DNA of 13,296 nt, taken from positions 1 to 13,296 of the forward strand of contig CAZUZO010000097.1 in assembly GCA_964624765.1 (NCBI GenBank). Reading direction: 5' to 3'. A program made the translations under genes and the position numbers. Positions 7,308 through 13,296 of this stretch are shown here, in pieces. Origin of the DNA: JAGTVB01 sp964624765. Lineage in GTDB: Bacteria > Pseudomonadota > Gammaproteobacteria > HK1. Numbering within the stretch: position 1 is the stretch's first letter; each line of letters starts with the position of its first letter. The notes below the pieces were generated by a model that was not told where the DNA came from, made no database searches, and was given only the letters and a program-made list of their open reading frames with translations.

Positions 7308-9848
7308 GTGGCAACGGCCTGGTTGCCCATGAGCTCGGTCGAACCCCATGCCCTGCCGGCTCAGGCGCAGCCTCTGCAGCCCCGCGATACCTGCTTCCAC
7401 TGCGGTTTGCCCTTGCCCCGGGGCGTAGCGTATCCCGTGCACTTCGAGGGCCGTGCACAACCGACCTGCTGTCCCGGTTGCCAGGCGGTGGCGAGGGCCA
7501 TCATCGACAACGGACTTGGCCGGTATTACCACCACCGCACGGCGCCGGCGGGAACTCCTGGAGAGCCCTTGATCCCGGAGGAACTGCGCGAGCTCAAGCT
7601 GTTCGACCAGCCGCAAGTGCAGCGCCAGTTCGTGACCGACGCCGCGGATCCCGTCTCCGGACAGGCGCTGCGTGAGGCTTCGCTGATCCTCGAGGGCATC
7701 ACCTGTGCAGCCTGTGTCTGGCTGAACGAGCAGCACGTACTCACCCTGCCAGGCGTGGTGGAGTTCAGCGTCAACTACTCCACCCACCGGGCGCGGGTGC
7801 ACTGGGATCCGGATCGGCTGGTGTTGTCGGATATCCTGCAGGCGATCCGCGCCATCGGTTATCGCGCCCATCCTTTCGATCCTGGGACCAGCGATCGGAC
7901 CTTGCGCCGGGAACGCCAGGCGGCCCTACGGCGGCTGGCGGTGGCGGGTTTGGCTATGATGCAGGTGATGATGTTGGCGGTGGCTCTCTGGCTCGGCGCC
8001 GGCGACGAGACCCATGGCGATCTGTTCCAGTTTATGCGCTGGGTGGCTGCCCTGCTGACTACCCCGGTGGTTTTGTATTCCGCAGCGCCTTTCTTCCGCA
8101 GCGCCTGGCGCGACCTGCGACGCCGCCAGCTCGGGATGGACGTGCCGGTGAGTCTGGCCATCGGCAGCACCTACGCTGCTAGCGTGTATTCGGTGATGCT
8201 AGGCGGTGGCGAACACGTCTACTTCGAGTCCGTGGCCATGTTCGTGTTCTTTCTCTTGGCCAGCCGGTACCTGGAGTTGATGGCGCGCCAACGTGCCAGC
8301 CAGGCCCTGGACCGGCTGGATCGGCTGATCCCGGCGCTCGCGACGCGGATATCAAACGACGGTCGCGAAGAGCAGGTGCCGGTGACAGAATTGGTGCCCG
8401 GGGCTCGGATCCGTGTGCGCCCCGGCGAGTCCCTACCGGCAGACGGGGTGGTAGAACAGGGCGAGTCCACCGTCAACCAGGCCTTGCTCACGGGTGAGTC
8501 GGAACCCTGTCTGCGCCGCCCCGGTGATGCGGTCATCGGCGGCACCATCAACGTGGATGGCCCGTTATTGGTGCGGGTCACTCGGGTCGGCGCCGAGACG
8601 ACGCTGGCGGCGATCCAGCGCCTGCTGCACCGGGCGCAGACGGAGAAGCCGCGGCTGGCACGGATGGCGGAGCGAGGTACCGGGCATTTCGTCGCCGCGG
8701 TGCTGGCCCTGACTGCCGTGGTGGGCTTGGCCTGGTACCTGTGGATTGCCCCCGATCGCGCCTTCTGGGTGATGGTGGCCATGCTGGTGGCGTCTTGCCC
8801 CTGCGCCCTCGCGCTGGCGACGCCGGTAGCCATCACCGTCACGACCGGCGCCCTGTCGCGCCTCGGTCTGTTGCTCACCCGCGGCCAAGCCGTCGAGAGC
8901 CTGGCGCAGACCCGCGTGCTTTGCTTCGACAAGACCGGGACTCTGACCGTCGGTCGACCCGAGTGGATAGCCACCGAGGTGCTGGCGCCGGGGCGCGACG
9001 CCGAGGAACTGCTCGAGCTAGCGGCGGCGCTGGAGCGCCACTCGGAGCATCCGCTGGGCCAGGCGCTGGTGCGTGCCGCCGGGGCGGGGCCGAGGCACCC
9101 CGTGGAGCACCCGCGCAACAGCCCAGGGCGAGGTCTAGCCGGCTCGGTGGAGGGTGTCGAGGTGCGACTCGGCACGGCCGAATTCATCGGCCTCCAGGGC
9201 GCCCCCGAGAGGTTGCAATCGCCACCGGATCAGACCCTGATGTCGCCGGTTTGGATCGCCTGTGACGGGGAGCCGGTTGGCGTCTTCTGGCTCGCCGATC
9301 AGCCCCGCCCGCAGATGCGCGAGACGGTCGCTGAGCTGCGCGCCTTGGGTATCGAGGTCGTGGTGCTCTCTGGGGATCGGCCGGAGGCCGTGGCCGCCTT
9401 TGCTGAGGCGGCCGGCATCAAGGAAGTTCACGGTGGCATGACCCCGGAAGCGAAGGTCGAGTACGTGCGGCAGCGCCAGGCTGGGGGCGAGATCGTGATG
9501 ATGGCCGGTGAAGGGATCAACGACGCCCCGGTGTTGGCTGGCGCCGATGTTTCCCTTGCCATGGGCAGCGGTACCCGCATCGCGCAAACGCAGGCCGACC
9601 TGGTGCTGATGTCGGATCGCCTGGAGGCCATCCCTGCGGCGATCCGCCAGGCTCGCCAGACCCTGCGCATCGTGCGCCAGAACATCCTCTGGGCGGTGGG
9701 TTATAACGCACTGGTGTTACCCGTGGCGGCCGCCGGGCTGCTGACCCCCTGGCTCGCGGCCCTCGGGATGTCCCTCAGTTCGTTATTGGTGGTGGGCAAT
9801 GCGCTGCGGCTGCGCCGTCCCAGCGAAACCGCCGGGAGCCGGCGTTAG
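7308..9848 (+). CDS. Copper-translocating P1B-type ATPase, CcoI/FixI-like
   Basis: An 846-residue heavy-metal ATPase of the inner membrane. The N-terminus holds a cysteine-rich domain (CFHC 29-32, CCPGC 54-58) of the type found in CcoI/FixI pumps, which export copper for cbb3 oxidase assembly. An HMA domain follows (GITCAAC 130-136). The core has TGES (395-398), the copper motif CPC (497-499) in a membrane segment, the phosphorylated Asp541 in DKTGTLT, HP (581-582) and the hinge motif. The hinge reads GEGINDAP (734-741), with Glu735 where Asp is nearly universal. Two more helices close the protein (YN 799-800, MSLSS 821-825). The GTG start at 7308 has a weak GGAAAAG upstream; an in-frame ATG at 7329 is an alternative. 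No ccoNOPG or ccoS gene is visible, so the cbb3 link rests on family resemblance. Confidence 0.88.
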   Translation: MATAWLPMSSVEPHALPAQAQPLQPRDTCFHCGLPLPRGVAYPVHFEGRAQPTCCPGCQAVARAIIDNGLGRYYHHRTAPAGTPGEPLIPEELRELKLFDQPQVQRQFVTDAADPVSGQALREASLILEGITCAACVWLNEQHVLTLPGVVEFSVNYSTHRARVHWDPDRLVLSDILQAIRAIGYRAHPFDPGTSDRTLRRERQAALRRLAVAGLAMMQVMMLAVALWLGAGDETHGDLFQFMRWVAALLTTPVVLYSAAPFFRSAWRDLRRRQLGMDVPVSLAIGSTYAASVYSVMLGGGEHVYFESVAMFVFFLLASRYLELMARQRASQALDRLDRLIPALATRISNDGREEQVPVTELVPGARIRVRPGESLPADGVVEQGESTVNQALLTGESEPCLRRPGDAVIGGTINVDGPLLVRVTRVGAETTLAAIQRLLHRAQTEKPRLARMAERGTGHFVAAVLALTAVVGLAWYLWIAPDRAFWVMVAMLVASCPCALALATPVAITVTTGALSRLGLLLTRGQAVESLAQTRVLCFDKTGTLTVGRPEWIATEVLAPGRDAEELLELAAALERHSEHPLGQALVRAAGAGPRHPVEHPRNSPGRGLAGSVEGVEVRLGTAEFIGLQGAPERLQSPPDQTLMSPVWIACDGEPVGVFWLADQPRPQMRETVAELRALGIEVVVLSGDRPEAVAAFAEAAGIKEVHGGMTPEAKVEYVRQRQAGGEIVMMAGEGINDAPVLAGADVSLAMGSGTRIAQTQADLVLMSDRLEAIPAAIRQARQTLRIVRQNILWAVGYNALVLPVAAAGLLTPWLAALGMSLSSLLVVGNALRLRRPSETAGSRR

Positions 9849-9900
9849 GGGCCGAGTAACCCCCCGCTGCGCGGAGTGGCGACGGTATCAGGCGCTCCTC

Positions 9901-10629
9901 CTAACGAGGGGGTGTGCCGATGGGGCGCTTGGCGGGGGGGGACCAATAGCCCCAATCGCTGCCGCGCCAGCGTGACGGCATCGCATTGAAGAAAAGGAGC
10001 GCGCAGCGGGCTATCGAATGAACCGACTTTCGCCATAGGCCGCGGTAGAGGCGGCGCTGGTCGTGGGCATAAACGATGAGGTTCGGGTCATAGCTCACAG
10101 CGAATCCGGCGCGTTTGACCCGCCAGACGAATTCCGAGTCCTCATTGCAGACGAGTTCTCGATCAAATCCCCCCACCGCATGCAAGACATCACGACGCAC
10201 CGCGAGATTGGAGCCGGTGGCCGCCGGGGCTCCCAGCCGGTGGGAAAGGTGCTGACCGTAGGCGAACCACCGATAGTAGCGCTTGAATTCGTGGTGGGAT
10301 TGCTTTGGGCCATAGACCGCATGCCAGCCGTCGTGCCGGCACAAACGTTGGAAATACTCGGCATGAAACGTGACGTCGGCATCGGTGAAAACCAGCCAGG
10401 CGGTCGCGGCGACGTTCGCTCCGAACTGTCGGGCTTGGGTGATGGTGCCGGGCTCTTCGAATACCGACGTGCGCTGCGGGCGCCGGCGGCGAACAAGCGA
10501 TGCAGTAGCGTCGTCACTGGCATCCACCACCACGAGATTGACTTCGTCGGGCAGCGAGCCAAGGAATGTCACGATGTTCTGGACTTCGTTGCGAGTCGGA
10601 ACGATGACTGTAATGTCCTTCAAGTTCAT
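9901..10629 (-). CDS. Family 2 glycosyltransferase
   Basis: A soluble 242-residue GT-A fold enzyme that should transfer a sugar from a nucleotide donor. Visible motifs are the N-terminal strand ITVIVPTRNE (6-15), VVVDASDD (33-40), the metal and donor site DAD (83-85 in FTDADV), GSNLAVRRDVLHAVGGFD (139-156), the catalytic-base region CNEDSEF (161-167) and QRRLYRGLWRKS (191-202). No membrane segment is present. ATG 10629 is chosen because it places the Rossmann strand at the very N-terminus; an in-frame ATG at 10698 would add 23 residues without family support. Neither start has a strong ribosome site. The gene lies downstream of plcP on the same strand, separated by the 143-bp repeat element. 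The acceptor is unknown; diacylglycerol is a hypothesis from context only. Confidence 0.82.
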   Translation of the reverse strand: MNLKDITVIVPTRNEVQNIVTFLGSLPDEVNLVVVDASDDATASLVRRRRPQRTSVFEEPGTITQARQFGANVAATAWLVFTDADVTFHAEYFQRLCRHDGWHAVYGPKQSHHEFKRYYRWFAYGQHLSHRLGAPAATGSNLAVRRDVLHAVGGFDRELVCNEDSEFVWRVKRAGFAVSYDPNLIVYAHDQRRLYRGLWRKSVHSIARCALLFFNAMPSRWRGSDWGYWSPPAKRPIGTPPR

Positions 10630-10732
10630 CAGCGTATCCGCTATCGGCTGGATGGCTTGCGGTTCCGCGGTGAAACCCGGCGTACCCAACCGGGTCATGC
10701 GCGTCGGAGCGTCCGGTTGGCGACAAAACCTG

Positions 10733-10875
10733 AGAGGTTGTGAAAAAACCGTCGCGAGCGGGCCGAGAGCTAGGCGGACGGAGCGCAGTAACGAGACATA
10801 TCAAATAGATAGGCGAGGAGCGAGCACTGTCCAACGCCGCTATCGGGTTGTGTAGTAGGTTTTTTCACAACTTCT
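10733..10875. repeat. 143-bp MITE-like element, copy A, with 18-bp terminal inverted repeats
   Basis: The ends at 10733-10750 and 10858-10875 are inverted repeats matching at 17 of 18 positions, with a perfect 14-bp core (GTTGTGAAAAAACC at 10737-10750). The interior (10751-10847) is shared, with divergence, with the repeat at the right end of the window. Common blocks include GTCGCGAGCGG, AGATAGGCGAG and CCAAC-CCGCT-TCGGG. The element has no coding capacity. Its right end reads into the 3' end of the plcP-like gene and supplies the last codons and the TAG stop. No clear target duplication was found. Confidence 0.7.
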
Positions 10876-11739
10876 GAGGCCTGCAGATGCCTTGGCACCA
10901 GCGTCGCCGCCAGGGATACCGTAGCGTTCGTCGACGCACGCCAGATTCGGCTTGCAACGGCTGATTTCGCAGGCATCGCGTTGGTCGAGGAGGCGTGCGC
11001 TATCGTCAACCCAGTGCAGAATGTGCAAAGCGCCGGCATGGTTTTCCACCAGTGCCGTGCAGCTTTCCACCCAGTCACCCGAATTGGCATACAGAACCTG
11101 GTCCATCTGTTCCACGGTAGCCTTGTGGATGTGACCGCAGATCAAACCGTCGACCTTGCGCCGTTTGGCTTCCAACGTCACTACCTGCTCAAAGCTACTG
11201 ATAAATTGCACAGCGTTCTTGACCCGGTGTTTCACATAGGCCGACAGCGACCAGTAGGGGAAGCCCCAGCGGCGTCGCAGCGAGTTAAACCAGCGATTAA
11301 CTACCAACAGTACCTCATAGGCGCCACTGCCGATAATCGCCAGCCAGCGCTTATGCTTAACGATACTGTCGAATTCATCTCCGTGTAATACCAGTATTTT
11401 TTTGCCGTCTGCGGTTTGGTGAATAGCTTCCCGTTGAATGTGAATGCCGTTGAATTCGCTGCCAGCTAGATCTCGCAACAAGTCATCGTGGTTGCCGGGC
11501 ACGTAAATGACGCGCGTACCGTTTTGCGCCTTGTGGAAGACCAAGCGCACGATGTCGTTATTGATCCGCGGCCAATACCAACCATTTTTCATTTTCCAAA
11601 GATCAAGAATATCGCCTACCAAATAAAGGTACTCCGAGCTAGTATGGGTGAGGAAATCAAGCAAAAACTCCCCTTGTGCCCCCCTTGTTCCCAAATGGAT
11701 ATCGGATAAAAAGATTGCCCGATAATGAATTGGCTGCAT
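10840..11739 (-). CDS. plcP: PlcP-type metallophosphoesterase (phospholipase C, LpxH-related superfamily)
   Basis: A 299-residue binuclear-metal phosphoesterase of the group often labelled UDP-2,3-diacylglucosamine diphosphatase. Metal ligands are all present: SDIHLG (12-17), GDILD (42-46), GNHDD (82-86), HGDEFD (119-124) and CGHIH (201-205). GWYWPRINND, YWSLSAYVKHRVKNAV and SGDWVESCTALVE resemble PlcP of Sinorhizobium and marine bacteria. PlcP cleaves phospholipids to diacylglycerol during phosphate starvation, the first step of replacing them with phosphorus-free lipids. The ATG has an excellent AGGAAGG site seven bases upstream (11747-11753). Three PhoB-box-like units lie about 63 bases ahead. 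The C-terminus is odd: residues 289-299 and the stop come from a repeat element, and the tail after about residue 245 does not look conserved. A lipid A (LpxH-like) role is the alternative. Confidence 0.83.
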   Translation of the reverse strand: MQPIHYRAIFLSDIHLGTRGAQGEFLLDFLTHTSSEYLYLVGDILDLWKMKNGWYWPRINNDIVRLVFHKAQNGTRVIYVPGNHDDLLRDLAGSEFNGIHIQREAIHQTADGKKILVLHGDEFDSIVKHKRWLAIIGSGAYEVLLVVNRWFNSLRRRWGFPYWSLSAYVKHRVKNAVQFISSFEQVVTLEAKRRKVDGLICGHIHKATVEQMDQVLYANSGDWVESCTALVENHAGALHILHWVDDSARLLDQRDACEISRCKPNLACVDERYGIPGGDAGAKASAGLRSCEKTYYTTR

Positions 11740-11746
11740 ATAATCG

Positions 11747-11753
11747 CCTTCCT
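11747..11753 (-). promoter_or_regulatory. Strong Shine-Dalgarno site of plcP
   Basis: AGGAAGG on the minus strand, seven bases before the ATG at 11739. It is the clearest ribosome site in the right half of the window and fixes the plcP start. Confidence 0.75.
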
Positions 11754-11801
11754 AAAGGTTGCGCCTCGGCGGCGAACATACCTCAGCTTGTTTATGGTTG
11801 T

Positions 11802-11830
11802 ATGAAGGTTTCGTGAAGCTTATGTGAAGG
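11802..11830 (-). promoter_or_regulatory. Candidate PhoB box (three 7-bp units, 11-bp period)
   Basis: On the minus strand three units follow each other: CCTTCAC (11830-11824), GCTTCAC (11819-11813) and CCTTCAT (11808-11802). They are separated by AT-rich 4-base spacers (ATAA, GAAA). The 7+4 layout with TCAC or TCAT ends is that of PhoB-binding sites (consensus CTGTCAT plus four AT-rich bases). Each unit differs from the consensus at the second and third bases at least, so the match is partial. Orientation points toward plcP, whose start is 63 bases downstream. No ideal -10 lies at the usual distance; TATGTT (11780-11775) is a candidate. dgkA on the other side might also be affected. Confidence 0.5.
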
Positions 11831-11838
11831 AAGGCGTG

Positions 11839-11868
11839 ATGGTGGCGGGCAAACCGGTTCGACAATGA
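11839..11868 (+). CDS. Possible 9-codon leader ORF overlapping the dgkA start
   Basis: An ATG at 11839 lies four bases after AAGGAAGG (11827-11834) and opens a nine-codon frame, MVAGKPVRQ. Its TGA stop (11866-11868) overlaps the dgkA ATG (11865-11867) in an ATGA arrangement. dgkA has no good ribosome site of its own, so its translation may depend on re-initiation after this short frame. The ORF is too short for statistical support; only the ribosome site and the stop-start overlap argue for it. Confidence 0.3.
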   Translation: MVAGKPVRQ

Positions 11869-12230
11869 ATAATATTCGACATCTTATCAAGGCTTTCTTT
11901 TATTCTCTGGCCGGGCTGCGGTTTGCTCTCTCCGAAACTGCCTTTCGGCAGGAGCTGGTGCTGTTTGCCATACTGGCGCCTTTGGGTATGTGGTTGGGGC
12001 AAACGCCAGCAGAAAAAGCGCTGTTAGTGGGGTGCCTCATGCTCGTGCTGGTGGCGGAGCTCGTCAATTCTGCCATCGAGGCTGCCATTGACCGGCTGAG
12101 CTCCGATCGCCATCCACTCTCCGGCCGGGCCAAGGACATGGGTTCGGCGGCTGTGTTTCTCGCTATCATCAATGTGATTGTGGTCTGGACGGTGATCGTG
12201 GTGGCCCCGATGTTGCCTCTGAACGTCTAA
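11865..12230 (+). CDS. dgkA: DgkA, diacylglycerol kinase (small integral-membrane type)
   Basis: A 121-residue trimeric-type membrane kinase that phosphorylates diacylglycerol with ATP to phosphatidic acid, returning DAG to phospholipid synthesis. Key residues match E. coli DgkA: ETAFRQE (24-30) with a metal-binding Glu, AELVNSAIEAAIDR (64-77) with the catalytic and metal-binding Glu65 and Glu72, and GRAKDMGSAAV (87-97). Three hydrophobic helices are visible (about 31-46, 51-68, 93-115). It is transcribed divergently from plcP, whose product would release its substrate. The acyltransferase gene follows after 22 bases. The ribosome site at the ATG is weak, and translation may be coupled to a short upstream frame. 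Confidence 0.95.
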   Translation: MNNIRHLIKAFFYSLAGLRFALSETAFRQELVLFAILAPLGMWLGQTPAEKALLVGCLMLVLVAELVNSAIEAAIDRLSSDRHPLSGRAKDMGSAAVFLAIINVIVVWTVIVVAPMLPLNV

Positions 12231-12252
12231 GACCGCTTCTTAGGGAGCCGCT

Positions 12253-13089
12253 TTGGACCAAACCGAGTCGGCAGCCGACGCCACCCGAGTAATCGGATTC
12301 TCGACGACGGCTTCCCAGAGCGCATGGCGGGTCACTGTGCGCTTGGGGTTGGTCGCGTGGCGGTGCCTCTCGGTGGCGGCGCACATGACTGCCCAGGCAC
12401 GGGGATCGGCTGCCGTCGAAGTCCGTCAACGGGCGGGCTGCGTGCACCATTTAGCGACGCAACTGTGTCGCGATCACGGTATTCAGGTAGTGGTGGAGGG
12501 CCGTGTGCCCGATCGGCCGGCTATTTTGGTAGCCAACCACGTGAGCCACATGGATCCGCTGGTCATCGCGACCGTGAAACCGGTTTTGCCTATCGCCAAG
12601 GCAGAGATCGCGCGATGGCCGTTTATCGGTTGGGTCGGGCCTTATCTCGGCGTCATGTTCGTGAGACGGGATTCGGTGATGAGTGGGGCAAGGGTGCTGC
12701 GCGAGTCATTGCGTGCGCTTCGGCAGGGAGCGTCGGTGCTGAATTTTCCCGAAGGTACCACCACCTTGGGTACCGATGTGCTGCCTTTCAGGCGCGGTAT
12801 CTTTGGCCTTGCCGCGATAGCCGATGTGCCGGTGATTCCTACCGCCCTACGTTTCGATCCCTCCGGACTGGCCTGGGTTGGGGACGCCTACTTCGTTCCC
12901 CATTGTCTGCGGGCTTTTGCCCGATCGCGCTGGACCGCTTACGTGCGCTTCGGGGAACCTCTGTATGGGCGCCGCACGTTACCCGCCGAGGAACTCGCCA
13001 AGGCGAGTCGCGAAGCGATCGCCCGCTTGCTGGGAACGATGCCTCGAACCGTTGCCAGCCCCGATCAATCCAGAGGGACGGGGGTCTGA
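12253..13089 (+). CDS. PlsC-family 1-acylglycerol-3-phosphate acyltransferase (or OlsA-like)
   Basis: A 278-residue acyltransferase. It has a hydrophobic N-terminal segment (about 28-47). The PlsC/LPLAT motifs are NHVSHMDPL with the HX4D catalytic pair His96 and Asp101, GVMFVRRD (133-140), FPEGTTT (165-171) and VPVIPTAL (192-199). The usual reaction is acylation of lysophosphatidic acid to phosphatidic acid. The TTG start is supported by AGGGAG (12242-12247) five bases upstream; the in-frame N-terminus upstream of the membrane segment is poorly conserved in type. It lies 22 bases after dgkA and is probably co-transcribed with it. The LPFRRGIFGLA stretch is also seen in lyso-ornithine-lipid acyltransferases (OlsA), so that product is possible; no olsB is visible in the window. 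Confidence 0.83.
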   Translation: MDQTESAADATRVIGFSTTASQSAWRVTVRLGLVAWRCLSVAAHMTAQARGSAAVEVRQRAGCVHHLATQLCRDHGIQVVVEGRVPDRPAILVANHVSHMDPLVIATVKPVLPIAKAEIARWPFIGWVGPYLGVMFVRRDSVMSGARVLRESLRALRQGASVLNFPEGTTTLGTDVLPFRRGIFGLAAIADVPVIPTALRFDPSGLAWVGDAYFVPHCLRAFARSRWTAYVRFGEPLYGRRTLPAEELAKASREAIARLLGTMPRTVASPDQSRGTGV

Positions 13090-13203
13090 AAGCTTGTAAA
13101 GAAACCGGTCGCGAGCGGCCCGCGAGCCAGGCGAACGGACCAAACCGAGAGCTATCAGGCAGATAGGCGAGAAACAAGTACCGCCCAACACCGCTGTCGG
13201 GGA
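13090..13203. repeat. Diverged copy B of the MITE-like repeat, directly after the acyltransferase stop
   Basis: This stretch begins at the base after the acyltransferase stop with AAGCTTGTAAAGAAACC (13090-13106), similar to the left end of copy A. It then follows the copy A interior: GTCGCGAGCGG, GAGCCAGGCGAACGGA, AGATAGGCGAG and CCAACACCGCTGTCGGG. It is in the same orientation as copy A. The matching right terminal repeat is not seen, so it looks degenerate or truncated on that side. Confidence 0.6.
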
Positions 13204-13244
13204 GTCAGGCCCGCGATGGCAGATGCCCTCTGTAGGCGCCCGCC

Positions 13245-13296
13245 TTAGAAGCTGTTTTAAAAATTACTGCGCTTGCCTGAGCTGCGTTGCGCGGCA
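13245..13296. repeat. Possible left end of a third repeat copy, cut by the window edge
   Basis: From about 13250, AGAAGCTGTTTTAAAAATT weakly resembles the left terminal repeat of copy A (AGA, GTGT-like core, A-run), followed by GC-rich sequence with CTGAGCTGCG. The resemblance is partial and the sequence stops at the window edge. No gene is visible in 13204-13296. Confidence 0.2.

Noticed and set aside
7120..7458. A 112-codon minus-strand frame crossing the palindromic element and the ATPase start
   Set aside because: It runs through repeat hairpins and antisense coding sequence and shows no domain.
8219..9187. A 322-codon open frame on the minus strand
   Set aside because: It is antisense to the P-type ATPase core, which has intact family motifs; the product is Ser/Arg/Ala-rich with no recognisable domain.
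9849..9900. Possible bidirectional terminator between the ATPase and glycosyltransferase genes
   Set aside because: Only very short stems are found in this convergent gap and there is no T-run.
10063..10743. A 226-codon open frame on the plus strand
   Set aside because: It is antisense to the glycosyltransferase, whose motifs support the minus-strand reading.

Overview
This window looks like chromosomal DNA from a GC-rich Gram-negative proteobacterium, most likely a gammaproteobacterium. That placement is an inference. It rests on the gene families present (a PHA granule-region protein, DgkA, a CcoI-type copper ATPase), on alternative GTG and TTG starts, and on dispersed palindromic repeats. 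The long forms of PstC and PstA are shared with many alphaproteobacteria, so the class is not certain.

Region 1 (24-6681, + strand) is a phosphate-uptake operon: pstS, pstC, pstA, pstB, phoU and a second pstS-like gene. PstS binds phosphate in the periplasm, PstC and PstA form the membrane channel, PstB hydrolyses ATP, and PhoU couples transport to Pho signalling. A perfect 14-bp hairpin sits between pstS and pstC. The last gene overlaps phoU by 4 bp. It encodes an exported PstS paralogue whose phosphate-contacting loops are visibly changed.

Region 2 (6682-9848) holds a convergent PHA granule-region protein (- strand). Next comes a 160-bp element with 14-bp terminal inverted repeats and three internal hairpins, then a CcoI/FixI-type copper P1B-ATPase (+ strand) with a GEG instead of GDG hinge motif.

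Region 3 (9901-13089) looks like a lipid-metabolism group. On the - strand are a PlcP-type metallophosphoesterase and, downstream, a GT2 glycosyltransferase. Diverging from plcP on the + strand are dgkA and a PlsC-family acyltransferase. The plcP-dgkA intergenic region carries three 7-mers at an 11-bp period, the layout of a PhoB box, oriented toward plcP. PlcP is known to convert phospholipids to diacylglycerol under phosphate starvation. The group therefore reads as a candidate Pho-regulated lipid-remodelling and DAG-recycling module a few kilobases from the Pst system. This is the most interesting content of the window.

Two diverged copies of a roughly 110-140 bp repeat, in the same orientation, bracket plcP-dgkA-plsC (10733-10875 and about 13090-13203). 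The first has 18-bp terminal inverted repeats and supplies the last 11 codons and the stop of plcP. No RNA genes, CRISPR arrays or transposase genes were seen.
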